From Caldilineaceae bacterium (GTDB taxonomy: Bacteria; Chloroflexota; Anaerolineae; Caldilineales; Caldilineaceae), in assembly GCA_026645575.1 (NCBI GenBank), contig JAPKMW010000026.1, positions 1 to 64,000 of the forward strand: DNA of 64,000 nucleotides, in the 5' to 3' direction. Shown in pieces: positions 17,514-26,326 of the stretch (positions are counted from its first letter, which is position 1; each line of letters opens with the position of its first letter). The notes under the pieces are model-generated. The model had not been told where the DNA came from, ran no database searches, and saw only the letters and a list, made by a program, of their open reading frames with translations. The translations under genes were made by a program, and so were the position numbers.

Positions 17514-18782
17514 TCACCAAGCGCCTAGCAGCCGGCCATGCCAATAGGCCACTAGCCAGACCGCTGGCACTTCCGGCCCAAAGATGTTGAGCAACGGCTT
17601 TAACTCGTCAGGCAGTGTCCCATCGTCCCACCACCAGCGCATTTTGTCCTCCTCCAGCCGCAGGAGAATGCGCTGCGCCGCGTGGTGGGCATCATCGTCC
17701 AGCCCATGCGACTGCGCCAACAGCCCCAATGCCGCCGACATCCCAGCCGTCAATGCGCGGTTGGAGAGGCTGGTGGCCGAAACCCAGCGGCGCCCATGTT
17801 TGCTGGGGTCGGTGACGCCCAGAAGGTCGGCGCCGGCCCGATCCACCCACTGGTTGGGATAGGGTGTAAAGGTATGGTTGGTGGCGTCGTAGGAACCAAA
17901 GCGGTAGATGCCTTCCACATCAAAGGAGAGTTGCATCGCCCGCCAGTAGATGCCGATGTTGCCGATCCAGTCAACCTCCCGCCCAATCTCGGTGCGGCTC
18001 CAATAGTCGGCGAGCATGGCATAGTAGTAGGCGTTGTGATTCATCTCATACGGATTGGTCGGCCAGGGCAACCGCCCGGCGTCCTTGATCTGGCGCAGAT
18101 AGCGGAAGGCGGCGTCCCGAAAGCGCGTCTCGCCGGTCACTTCATAGGCAGCATGGATACAAGCCAGGTACTTCATCGTGCTGGTGTGGGCCGGATCGAC
18201 AATGCGGGTCAAATGGCCATGGTGGTTCATGATCCAGTTGCGCCGCAGGTAATACTCCCCATGCGCGGCCAGGTTGGCGACCGCTTCCGCCCGTTCCGCC
18301 GGGGTGGCTAACTCCTGAGCGTAGATGGCATAGAAGAGGACGGGGGACGCCGCTTGGTCAAAACTGGTGGTGGCGCCAGGGCGACCACCGTGCGGTTTGC
18401 CCAGCAAGCCCGGCTCGATCTGGCCGGAGAGGCGAAAGAGATGGTTGAGATCGGCAAAACATTTACGCGCCGTCGCCAGGGCCGCCGGCTCTTGGGTGGC
18501 GCGATAGCGGAGTATCTGCGACCAAAGAAACCAACCGGTGGCCCACAGCGTATTTTCGCCATAAAGCCAGTCGGCGATGGTCGGTTTGGGTGTATTGCCG
18601 CCCCACACGCCGTCGAGATGACCGGTCAGGTATTCATGCGCCGCTTCGCCCTCTTGAAAAGGCCGGCGCGTGTCATAGCGGACAAAAGAGGCAAGCAGTC
18701 CGCCGGGGCCATAGGCCACGTCGAGGATCAGGTCGTGGTAGTGGGCGGCACGCGTTGCGAGATCGCTGGTCATGGGCTTCAC
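17514..18782 (-). CDS. Alpha/alpha-barrel glycosidase-like protein
   Basis: This 422-aa protein starts at GTG 18782 (an ATG at 18773 is also possible; AAGGAG lies upstream). Repeated helix pairs with aromatic and Asn/His-rich loops (YGENTLWATGWFLWSQ, NWIMNHHGHLTRIVD, YEMNHNAYYYAML) point to a six-hairpin (alpha/alpha)6 fold, as in unsaturated glucuronyl hydrolases and heparinase-type lyases. The exact family is not recognised and the catalytic residues cannot be named. It has no signal peptide. It is probably part of the glycan-degradation set with the DUF3604 and sialidase-like genes. Confidence 0.65.
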   Translation of the reverse strand: MKPMTSDLATRAAHYHDLILDVAYGPGGLLASFVRYDTRRPFQEGEAAHEYLTGHLDGVWGGNTPKPTIADWLYGENTLWATGWFLWSQILRYRATQEPAALATARKCFADLNHLFRLSGQIEPGLLGKPHGGRPGATTSFDQAASPVLFYAIYAQELATPAERAEAVANLAAHGEYYLRRNWIMNHHGHLTRIVDPAHTSTMKYLACIHAAYEVTGETRFRDAAFRYLRQIKDAGRLPWPTNPYEMNHNAYYYAMLADYWSRTEIGREVDWIGNIGIYWRAMQLSFDVEGIYRFGSYDATNHTFTPYPNQWVDRAGADLLGVTDPSKHGRRWVSATSLSNRALTAGMSAALGLLAQSHGLDDDAHHAAQRILLRLEEDKMRWWWDDGTLPDELKPLLNIFGPEVPAVWLVAYWHGRLLGAW

Positions 18783-18811
18783 TCAACTCCTTGTCGATGA
18801 ATCGTAGTGAT

Positions 18812-20755
18812 CTACGCCGGCGCATCCACCCAGATCGGGCTAGACCAGGCAAGGTCGCCGTTGCTTTGCACCACCCGCAGATAGTAAAAGTCACCCGGCG
18901 CCAGATCGGTTTGATCGGTAAGCGAAAATTGGACTGCCGTTGCACCGGCGCCGGTTTGGTGAATGATCTGGTTATTTTTGAGAATGGCAACGTAATCAAA
19001 GGCCGCTGTCCCAACCACGTGTACGTTGATGGACCGGGGACCTTCCAGCGTGATCGCCTCGCCCATCCAATGCCCATTGATGCGAAAATCGAGCAGAATG
19101 CGATCGGTGGCGGCATAGCAGCGCCGGTGGTAGAGCGCGTCGAAAACGGCTTCACGTGTGTTCTCTTGCGCATAGATGCCGGTCAGCCCATAGGGGCGGG
19201 AACCATAGCCGGGCGTACCCTTGGTCAAGCTGTGGCGACGACCAGGCATACTGGCATGGGTGTCGGAACTGCCCAGCAAGCCGAAACGAAAGCCATCCGC
19301 CAACGCCGCTTGGACACTGCTGCCTTCGTCGATCACGCCACGGGTATAGGGCAGCGCGGGGGCTTCACTGGAAAGCATAAAGGAGTAGATCTGCACCAGC
19401 CGCTCCATCTGTCCTGAGGGATCGACCAGCGGCCAGCGCTTACCTAAGCCCGGCAGATCGTGGCGCATGAGCAGCGCATCGCCGTCGCGTGCCAGCAACT
19501 GGACAAAATCGGCATAGTGACGGCTGACCGCGTCATAGGCCGGATAGTAGTGGCCTGTGCCGGCCTTAAACAGCACATTGAGCGATTGCGCCAGATCACC
19601 GGTCCACTCATAGCCCAGAAAGGTGGTATAGCGGTGCGGCTCATTATAGCGTTCCGCCGTCGCCACCAATTCCTGCCAGACGGCGTGGCTAATGGTGTCA
19701 TGTTCGGTCAAAGCGCAAACGTCGAGAAAGCCAACCGTGCGCCCATAGTGATAGTAGAAGGCCGGCGCATGCGCGCCATCGGTACACCAGGTGTGGCCGT
19801 GCAGGTCGGCCCAGAGCAATTGGTAGTCGTCTGCCGGCGAAGGTGGGCAAGGTGACAAGGTGACAAGGTGATCGGGTGATTCGGCGTTGGTAGGGGGAGA
19901 CGGTTGGGTGGCAGGTGTTGATCGGGGGGCTGGCCGGCAATGGGTGGGGTTGCTGATGCCGGTGAGTGGCGTTGCGTCGGCGCCTATGGCGGTGACATGG
20001 ACGCGATGGACACCCGGCGCCGTAAAGACAACACCGCCTGGAAAGCGTTTTGACCCTACATCCGCCGGTATGATGGCAAAAGCGGTTGTGACCTGCCCCG
20101 CACCGGCCACCGTGACCTGGAACTGGCCGCTGTAGCCTTCGACATGGTTGCCATATTGATCCGCCACCGTGATCTGTAAATCACTTACCTGGTTCGGCTC
20201 TGTTTGCGAGGGGATATGCACGAGCAAATGGTGGGGGGCGGCGTTGATCACTCGCAGCGTCGGCATGTCATTCTGTTGGACAAAGTTGCCAACACCCAGG
20301 CGATCCACCGTGCAGAGCAAGCGCCAGTCGCCATAGGTGGGATGATGGACAACCTCAATACCAGGGCCGCCGGTGTGGCGATCCCCAATGACAACCGTCA
20401 CCTCATCCCCCGCCGGTAGTCCGTCCGGGCAGTAGAGGGTAAAGTAGCAGCGCCCTTTTGCCAGTTCAATCGACACCGGCTGGCCAGAGGCCGCGGTTGC
20501 CGTGAGATAGCCGATCCCCTGGGGATCGCTGGTCTGAAAGTGAACCCGATGGTAGAAGACAAAGCCCTTGGCCGCCATGCCATAATCCGGCGGCTGGTCA
20601 TAATAGGGGGATTGGGTGAAATGAAACCGGATACGCGCCTGACACGCCAATGCCGTTTGCACCGTCACTGTTAACGTGCAGGTCGTCATTGCGCCACAAA
20701 CCAGCGGCGTAGCAACATCGGCAGAACAGGTAATCAGGCGCGTTTCGTCGAGCAT
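18812..20755 (-). CDS. DUF3604 (PHP-like metal-dependent) protein
   Basis: This 647-aa protein has an N-terminal half (1-270) of beta-sandwich type. A low-complexity proline/threonine linker follows, then a DUF3604 domain from about 310 to 560. Metal-binding motifs are visible in order: ADLHGHTWCTDG, ALTEHDTIS, LMRHDLPG and GSSDTHASMPGR, the PHP-type histidine/aspartate sites. A C-terminal beta-domain (DQTDLAPGDFYYLRV) follows. Family members are predicted phosphoesterase- or hydrolase-like enzymes of unknown substrate, common in sugar-degradation loci. The linker is encoded by a GTGACAAG-type repeat (DHLVTLSP). Confidence 0.85.
   Translation of the reverse strand: MLDETRLITCSADVATPLVCGAMTTCTLTVTVQTALACQARIRFHFTQSPYYDQPPDYGMAAKGFVFYHRVHFQTSDPQGIGYLTATAASGQPVSIELAKGRCYFTLYCPDGLPAGDEVTVVIGDRHTGGPGIEVVHHPTYGDWRLLCTVDRLGVGNFVQQNDMPTLRVINAAPHHLLVHIPSQTEPNQVSDLQITVADQYGNHVEGYSGQFQVTVAGAGQVTTAFAIIPADVGSKRFPGGVVFTAPGVHRVHVTAIGADATPLTGISNPTHCRPAPRSTPATQPSPPTNAESPDHLVTLSPCPPSPADDYQLLWADLHGHTWCTDGAHAPAFYYHYGRTVGFLDVCALTEHDTISHAVWQELVATAERYNEPHRYTTFLGYEWTGDLAQSLNVLFKAGTGHYYPAYDAVSRHYADFVQLLARDGDALLMRHDLPGLGKRWPLVDPSGQMERLVQIYSFMLSSEAPALPYTRGVIDEGSSVQAALADGFRFGLLGSSDTHASMPGRRHSLTKGTPGYGSRPYGLTGIYAQENTREAVFDALYHRRCYAATDRILLDFRINGHWMGEAITLEGPRSINVHVVGTAAFDYVAILKNNQIIHQTGAGATAVQFSLTDQTDLAPGDFYYLRVVQSNGDLAWSSPIWVDAPA
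19841..19885. repeat. GTGACAAG repeat inside the DUF3604 gene
   Basis: Three tandem CAAGGTGA units lie within the coding sequence, read on the minus strand as DHLVTLSP in the interdomain linker. Only one arm of the palindrome found elsewhere is present. Confidence 0.75.
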
Positions 20756-21124
20756 GATGGTTTCTAAACCTAAATTTCGCCTTGAAATACTGAAATTAAA
20801 GAATTGTTTCGATTACTGTAGGTGCGATTTCTATACCTATACGCATGGCGCTAAGGATTCCCCACGACCTGGATAACTCGTCTGTTATTCTGAAAGAATC
20901 TCTAGGCTACAATACGCTATACTCAGGTCAGAATGAAAGGCGGATTTTTCGTAGGGGCGCCCACAAGGGGCGGTGGCCTTCTAGGCGCCTACGAAAAATC
21001 CGGTTCTCAAATTGGTTTGCGTATAGAGACCCTTCCAGGGTGACAGGCGAGTCTGACCGGGGTATTTTCATAACGTCCACTATTTCAAAGCGAGACGAAC
21101 CTGAGCTTTAGTCATCCAACCCGT
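20756..21124. other. Intergenic region upstream of the DUF3604 gene
   Basis: This 369-base AT-richer gap lies between two minus-strand genes. It must hold the promoter of the DUF3604 gene, although no perfect -35/-10 pair stands out. It also holds the hairpin at 20941-21002 after the lipoprotein-gene side. No coding sequence is supported. Confidence 0.5.
20941..21002. repeat. Inverted repeat CGGATTTTTCGTAG
   Basis: The arms CGGATTTTTCGTAG(GG)GGCGCC and GGCGCCTACGAAAAATCCG pair over 19 positions with a 2-nt bulge, enclosing 22 bases. It could be a small dispersed element or a transcription-ending hairpin. Confidence 0.55.
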
Positions 21125-22849
21125 TTACCGCTCCGCGATCCACACTTCATGCAGATTGTAATAGTTGGAAACCTGGCTCTCCTGGAAGTTCATCAACCAG
21201 GGCTGCTCCTGGCGCCAGCTCTTGATATAGGCCATGGGGATCAAGAGCGCCTGATCGAGGGTCTTCTGATAGAAAGCTTGCACGGCGTCGCAATACCCGG
21301 CGGCGGTGGGATCCATCGAGCGGAGGGCATCGATCTCGGCGTCCCATTCATCACTGCTGTAGTGGGTGCCATTTTGCACCGTCCAGGTGCCGCTGCGGAA
21401 GACATTGCCCAGCCAAACGCCCGGATCGGGGAAGGCGGCGCCGGAACTGGCCGTGCGGATGGCAATGGTCTCGGCGCCATCGGTGAATTCGGTCTCTTCC
21501 TGGTGCATTTCAATGTCTTCAATGCCCAGATTCGTGCGCCACATCTCCGCAATGATCTGTGAAGCGCGTTGGCGGGGCGCATCGGTCTCCAGGCGCAGGC
21601 GGATCTTGGGTACACTGGCGCCGTCGGGGCCATATTGGGACTGGGCAAGATACTCCTTGGCTTTGGCGACATCAAAGGGATAGGGCGCCCAGTCATCCGG
21701 GCGGCAGTTCATGCCGGGGGGCATGGTCTGCCCATTCTGGATAGGCGGTTGTTCGCCTTCCCACGCCACCTGGGCCACTTTTTCCCACTCGATGGCATGG
21801 AGCAACGCCTTGCGCAGGTTGAGATCATCGGACGGTTCCCGGTCGGTGTAGAAGAACATGGAGAAGAAGGCCCAGACGCGCTTCTCTTTGAAGACATCAG
21901 GTTGGAGTTTGCGCAGATTGACCGCCGCCGGGCCGACGACATAGGCCAGATCCAGTTCTTCATTCTCAAACATCAAGCTAAAGGTCTGGTGGTCGCGCAT
22001 GGTGATGTTTTCAATGCGGGTGAGCTTGGGCGGTGTTCCCCACCAGTTGGGATTGGCGACAAAGTTATAGACGCCTTCCGGTTCGGGGCGCATGGTCTCA
22101 AACTTGAAGGGGCCGGAGACGATCAGGTTGGCAGCGTTGTCACCCGTCCAGACCTGGCTCATCGCTTCGTACTGCGCCTTGCCGGCTTCCACGCCCTTGA
22201 CCACATCAGCATATTGCTCGACCCGGCCCGGCGCGGCATAGATGGTCGCCATGCTGTAGCGGAAGGCCGGGCCGGGTTTCTCCAACGTGATCTGCAACGT
22301 CTGATCATCGACAGCGACCACCCCTTCGATGGTCTCCGTCTGGCCCTCTTGAAATGCCGCCCAGCCCTTGATCTGATTGAAGTTGCTGGAGGCTGGCCCG
22401 CTGATGCGGTCGGGATGCCAGATAAAATTGTACCAATCGACAATCTGCTGCGCCGTCAGCGGCTCGCCATCGGACCAGACGGCGGCCGGGTTCAGGTGAT
22501 AAACAAACTCGGTCTGTTCGGCATTGACGTCAAAATTGGTGGCCAGCGCCGGCACAAATTCGCCATTGCCATCAACGTGCATCAATGACCAGTAGGTAGC
22601 GCCCGGCAGCCCGGCCACCCCAAAATCCAAGCCGGGGACAGGGCCATTGCCAGGGCCGCTATCGACGGCCATGCGCAACACCTGCTCAGGGGCAGCGCCT
22701 TCTGGCAGCGCGGCTTGTTCACCGGCCGCTGGCTGGGCCGCCGCCGGTTCCCCAGCGGTCGGCGGCCCACGTTGGACACAGGCGCCCAGCAACAACGCGA
22801 CAATCACAAAGATGCTTAACAACCCATGCCAACGAACACGTGCCGTCAT
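21125..22849 (-). CDS. Peptide/oligosaccharide ABC transporter binding lipoprotein (family 5)
   Basis: This 574-aa protein has a lipoprotein signal (basic start, long hydrophobic run, lipobox LLGAC), then an Ala/Pro-rich spacer and a family-5 solute-binding fold (VWSDGEPLTAQQIVDWYNF is the conserved signature region). It would sit on the outer face of the membrane and bind peptides or oligosaccharides. AAGGAGG precedes the start. Its permease genes upstream (dppC- and dppB-like) are both truncated and no ATPase genes are present. The transporter therefore cannot work from this locus alone. Confidence 0.9.
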   Translation of the reverse strand: MTARVRWHGLLSIFVIVALLLGACVQRGPPTAGEPAAAQPAAGEQAALPEGAAPEQVLRMAVDSGPGNGPVPGLDFGVAGLPGATYWSLMHVDGNGEFVPALATNFDVNAEQTEFVYHLNPAAVWSDGEPLTAQQIVDWYNFIWHPDRISGPASSNFNQIKGWAAFQEGQTETIEGVVAVDDQTLQITLEKPGPAFRYSMATIYAAPGRVEQYADVVKGVEAGKAQYEAMSQVWTGDNAANLIVSGPFKFETMRPEPEGVYNFVANPNWWGTPPKLTRIENITMRDHQTFSLMFENEELDLAYVVGPAAVNLRKLQPDVFKEKRVWAFFSMFFYTDREPSDDLNLRKALLHAIEWEKVAQVAWEGEQPPIQNGQTMPPGMNCRPDDWAPYPFDVAKAKEYLAQSQYGPDGASVPKIRLRLETDAPRQRASQIIAEMWRTNLGIEDIEMHQEETEFTDGAETIAIRTASSGAAFPDPGVWLGNVFRSGTWTVQNGTHYSSDEWDAEIDALRSMDPTAAGYCDAVQAFYQKTLDQALLIPMAYIKSWRQEQPWLMNFQESQVSNYYNLHEVWIAER

Positions 22850-22874
22850 AGACAGCCTCCTTGATGAAAAATAG

Positions 22875-22956
22875 GGGTCATCCGGAATTCAGGGGACCAG
22901 CAACTCTTCCGGGAAGGTCGTCCTTGTGAACAAGATCGTTCGGTCAACCCTTCCCG
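22875..22956. mobile_element. Partial MITE-like element at the broken end of dppC
   Basis: The left part, GGGTCATCCGGAATTCAGGG followed by AACTCTTCCGGGAAGGTCG, aligns with the terminal repeat of the complete element at 59448-59570. The central part ends in AACCCTTCCCG and joins directly to dppC coding sequence, so the outer half of the right terminal repeat is missing. A deletion ending inside the element is inferred. Confidence 0.65.
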
Positions 22957-23229
22957 CCCCAGATCATCCGTTCCCAGCCAATAGTCCCAACTGGGCGTCT
23001 CGGCCACGCGATCCAGGTTTTGCACCATGTAGGGATAGGGCGCCACCACTGGGCCGAAGATCGCCATGAAGACCAGCCAGCCAAAGATGATCATCCCGAT
23101 CATAGCGAGCTTGTTGCGCACCAGGCGGCGCCCGGCGTCACGCCACAAGCTCCGTTGACGGTGACTGTCGCCCGTATTTAATTGCAAGCCACCACCGAGG
23201 AGAACTTTTTTACCTTCCGCTTGCGCCAT
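22957..23229 (-). pseudogene. DppC/OppC-type permease, 3' part lost
   Basis: The frame opens at 23229 (or 23244) and encodes the usual N-terminal part of a DppC permease: a cytoplasmic stretch with DAGRRLVRNKLAMIG, the first transmembrane helix, and SWDYWLGTDDLGRE. In intact proteins this last motif is followed by about 200 residues with five more helices. Here it runs into the MITE remnant and stops. The loss removes the whole transport core including the EAA loop. Spacing to the neighbours still follows the B-C-binding-protein order. Confidence 0.8.
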
Positions 23230-23263
23230 GTCGGCCCTCGCCACTACAGAATCGGTCAGCCCA

Positions 23264-23595
23264 TCAATCGTACATGCCCCGCGGATCCAGCAGCGGGTAG
23301 GGCAGGTCGATCAACAGGTTGATGAGCATGGTCAGTAACGCCGTAAAGATGACAACGCCATAGATAAAGTTAAAATCGCGGGAACTCAGCCCTTGTTCAA
23401 AGAGCCGTCCCAAGCCAGGCAGGTTAAAGGCCAGATCGATCAAGACGGCGCCCCACATAAAATCATCCACCATCAAGCCGAGTTGCGTCACCACGGGAAT
23501 TGAGGGAATTGCGCAACACATGGCGCGTCATCACCCGGATTTCACGTAGCCCTTTGGCGCGCCGTGCAGACATAATCGACACAAACGCTAGATAT
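23264..23595 (-). pseudogene. DppB/OppB-type permease, 5' truncated and frameshifted
   Basis: Only the last third of the permease remains. The EAA-like segment SARRAKGLREIRVMTRHVLR is in one frame. The conserved PVVTQLGLMVDDFMWGAV ... LPGLGRLFEQG ... YPLLDPRGMYD end is in the next. One extra A in CCCTCAATTCCC near 23510 accounts for the shift; removing it gives RNSLIPVVTQLG, as in the family. Upstream of about 23600 no homologous sequence was seen. Together with the truncated dppC this is a dead transporter operon. Confidence 0.75.
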
Positions 23596-23599
23596 TCCG

Positions 23600-23977
23600 G
23601 TTACCGGCGTCAAGGGGAGCGCCGGTCGTTACCACCTGACAACTGAGTATATTACAGGGGACGCTAATGGCGCGCAGCAGACCTTTCCGCAGCGCTAAAT
23701 CCGTAGCGGAATTGTTCAACGCCCAAGCTTTCAGTATAATTTAGGGTAGTTGGGTCAGGATAATGACACAAAAATTGATATAGAAATTGACGCCCTGCTG
23801 ATCCGTATCGACGATAGCAATCTCTACTTGCTCTACCGTTGCGGGCTGTTGCAGTAAGCAGGCGACACGATTGGTCCAAGTTGTCGCCTGCTTACTTTAG
23901 CAACGCAAAGACAAAGCCGGCTGTAACCACAGTAACCGGTGAAGAATCATTGTTGTAATCGATTGGAAGTCATCATA
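23600..23977. other. Intergenic region with short coding-like remnant and hairpin
   Basis: Around 23760-23855 a plus-strand frame of about 35 codons reads DIEIDALLIRIDDSNLYLLY and stops just before the hairpin at 23853. It has no clear start and may be the tail of a lost gene. No other coding sequence is supported before the ClC gene. Confidence 0.35.
23853..23896. terminator. Hairpin upstream of the ClC gene
   Basis: A 15-bp perfect inverted repeat AGTAAGCAGGCGACA / TGTCGCCTGCTTACT (23853-23867 and 23882-23896) with a 14-nt loop. It probably ends transcription coming from the left. Confidence 0.6.
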
Positions 23978-25591
23978 ATGGTAACGAATCGTGGAATGGC
24001 GCTGCTGCGCTCGAGTAACGCCGCCGGTGAAGCGCTCTCCGAAGTGCGCGAGTATCTCAGTGTGAACCAGCAACGCCGCCGGCTCTTTCCGCGCATTGTG
24101 TTGGTTGGGCTTGGCGCCGGGGCGGTAGCTGTCAGCTTTCGTGCATTACTGGCCGGGGCGGATGCGCTGCGGACGGCGCTTGTGGTTTGGGCGCAGTCCT
24201 ATGTTCTGCTGGGCTGGCTGGCGCCGATGACTTTTGGCGCAGTCTGTGCCATGCTGTCGGTGCTATTGGTGCGCCACTATGCCCCAGAGACAAGCGGCAG
24301 TGGCATCCCCCATTTGAAAGCAACCCTGCATCGCTTGCGCGAATTGCGTTGGTGGCGAGTGCTACCGGTCAAGTTGCTGGGGGGTGTTTTGGCGTTGGGC
24401 AGCGGCATGGCCTTGGGCCGTGAAGGGCCGACAGTACAGATGGGTGGCGCCGTTGGCGACGCCATTGCCCGTTGGCTCAAGGCGCCGGCACGCGACCGGC
24501 TGGTGCTGATTGCATCCGGCGCTGGCGCCGGGTTGGCCGCCGCCTTCAATGCGCCGCTCTCCGGGCTGGTCTTTGTCTTGGAAGAGGTGCAGCGTGATTT
24601 TCGTCCGGTGATGTTTGGCGCGGCTTTGCTGGCGGCGGCCATCGCTGACATTATTGCCCGCTTTGTCGGCGGCCAACTGCCCGTCTTTGCCGTTCCCAGT
24701 TATCAGCCGCCGCCCTTGACGGCCATCCCGGTCTTTGTGGTGCTAGGGGTGGTGGCGGGAATCTTGGGGGTAACCTTCAACCGCGGCCTCCTGACGATGT
24801 TGAATTTCTTTGGGCAATTCCCGTTACGGCGGCAGATTGCTCTGGCTGGTCTGGTGGGCGCAGTGGCTGGGCTAATCGCTTGGTTCTCGCCAATCGCCGT
24901 TGGCGGCGGTCATGATCTAGCCGAATGGGTACTGAGCGGCGAAGTTGCCTTGACCGCCATTCCGCTCTGGTTTCTGCTCCGCTTTGGCTTGACGCTGGTC
25001 AGCTACGGCACCGGCGCGCCGGGTGGCATTTTTGCCCCGCTGCTGGTGCTGGGCGCCTTACTGGGGTTGGGCGTGGGCGAAGTGGCGCACTGGGTCGCCC
25101 CCACCATCGCCCCCCAACCGGCCGTCTTTGCCGTGGTCGGCATGGCGGCTTACTTTACCGCTATCGTCCGGGCGCCGCTGACCGGGGTGGTGCTGATCTT
25201 GGAGATGACCGGCAATTACAATCAGATGCTCCCATTGCTTGTGAGTTGTTTTGTGGCCTATGCGGTAGCGGAATGGCTCAAGGATCTGCCCATTTACGAA
25301 GCCTTATTGGAACGAGATCTCTTGCGCGGCGGCCTACGCCCCACCTATACGGAACCAATTGTCGTAGAGATGACGGTCGAACCGGGCGCGGCCTTTTTAG
25401 GCCGCACGGTCAAAGAGTTGATGCTGCCGCCGGGCTGTATTCTGGTCCACTGTCACCTTGATAGTCACGAATGGGTGCCAACAGCGGCGACCGTGCTGGA
25501 AGAACACACGCGCGTTACAGCCGTCATTGCCCCCGAAGCCGCCGACGCCCTGGCGATCTTGCGCCGCGGCTGTGAAGCATCGGAACATTGA
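23978..25591 (+). CDS. ClC-family chloride/proton antiporter with TrkA-C-like tail
   Basis: This 537-aa membrane protein is taken from ATG 23978 (GGAAG upstream); an in-frame ATG at 23939 is possible. The three ClC selectivity motifs are present: GSGIPHLK, GREGPTVQ and GAPGGIFAPL. The gating glutamate in GREGP is kept, and VFVLEEV matches the proton-glutamate region, so an exchanger rather than a channel is favoured. After the last helix a soluble domain of about 75 residues (GAAFLGRTVKELMLPPGCIL) resembles a TrkA-C/RCK-C regulatory domain. It likely serves ion or pH homeostasis, independent of its neighbours. Confidence 0.93.
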   Translation: MVTNRGMALLRSSNAAGEALSEVREYLSVNQQRRRLFPRIVLVGLGAGAVAVSFRALLAGADALRTALVVWAQSYVLLGWLAPMTFGAVCAMLSVLLVRHYAPETSGSGIPHLKATLHRLRELRWWRVLPVKLLGGVLALGSGMALGREGPTVQMGGAVGDAIARWLKAPARDRLVLIASGAGAGLAAAFNAPLSGLVFVLEEVQRDFRPVMFGAALLAAAIADIIARFVGGQLPVFAVPSYQPPPLTAIPVFVVLGVVAGILGVTFNRGLLTMLNFFGQFPLRRQIALAGLVGAVAGLIAWFSPIAVGGGHDLAEWVLSGEVALTAIPLWFLLRFGLTLVSYGTGAPGGIFAPLLVLGALLGLGVGEVAHWVAPTIAPQPAVFAVVGMAAYFTAIVRAPLTGVVLILEMTGNYNQMLPLLVSCFVAYAVAEWLKDLPIYEALLERDLLRGGLRPTYTEPIVVEMTVEPGAAFLGRTVKELMLPPGCILVHCHLDSHEWVPTAATVLEEHTRVTAVIAPEAADALAILRRGCEASEH

Positions 25592-25970
25592 CCGTGAGCG
25601 ATAGACGGGCGAGGTGGTGCGCTTGTTGATCAAAAAAACACGCTTCGGCACAGTACCGCTTATGGCGACACGTAAGCGGCTAGCACGCCTGTGGTAAAGA
25701 AACGACCAAAGTCGGCCAGGTTGCGTAGGGTGGTGAATGGGCCATGGGCCGGACGCACACGCATGGTCAGCATCTGTTTGAGGAAATCGATCAAGTGAAT
25801 GTGAATAACGCCGGTCGCCGCGACTACGGTGCTGGTTGTAGTCAACGTCAAGGCTGGCCTACAACTGGCCGCCGGCGTCGTGTCTCCCTTCATGCCCTGT
25901 GTGTCTATAATAAGTGAGACAATTTCAAGCCGGAAAATAGTGTCGAAAACCGGTCAAAGGAGTCAAAGAA
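25592..25970. other. Intergenic stretch before the transposase stub
   Basis: A 77-codon minus-strand frame at 25660-25893 (FLKQMLTMRVRPAHGPFTTL) is open but matches nothing recognised, and it has no ribosome site. AT-rich sequence follows up to the transposase stub. Nothing else is seen. Confidence 0.3.
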
Positions 25971-26216
25971 ATGTCTCAAACGAAAGCTACCAACCCGAGT
26001 CAAACGGATATTGCTGATCTCCAAGCCGATCCGGAAGTGGTAGTGCGAGCGCAACGACGGCAATTCAGTGTGGCCGAGAAGGTACGCATCCTAAGCGAAG
26101 CCGACGCTTGCCAGGGGGCCGGAGAGATGGGCGCCTTGTTAAGACGGAAAGGGATCTATTCTTCCTATCTAACGCAATGGCGGCGTGAGCGGGGGGACGA
26201 CACAAAAGCAGCTTAA
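25971..26216 (+). pseudogene. IS3-type transposase OrfA fragment
   Basis: This 81-codon frame carries the helix-turn-helix block of IS3-family OrfA proteins: RRQFSVAEKVRILSEADAC, then GALLRRKGIYSSYLTQWRRE. It stops shortly after the recognition helix, and no OrfB, DDE domain or terminal inverted repeats follow. AAAGGAG precedes the start at about 14 bases. It is a remnant of an insertion sequence, probably incapable of transposition. A free-standing small DNA-binding protein is the less likely alternative. Confidence 0.75.
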
Positions 26217-26326
26217 TTTACCATAGCGTGCTTGTGCCGCCTCTGGCAGACTTTGCTTCGCGCCTTGGAAGGCATAACAGTACCTAATTCATAATTATGT
26301 GACGTAATCGGAAAGGACGGTACTCA

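Noticed and set aside
21569..22588. 339-codon plus-strand frame opposite the peptide-binding lipoprotein gene
   Set aside because: The minus strand has a lipobox and the family-5 signature; the opposite frame is a composition effect.
25660..25893. 77-codon minus-strand frame upstream of the transposase stub
   Set aside because: It is open but has no start signal and no recognisable family; kept only as a note in the intergenic entry.
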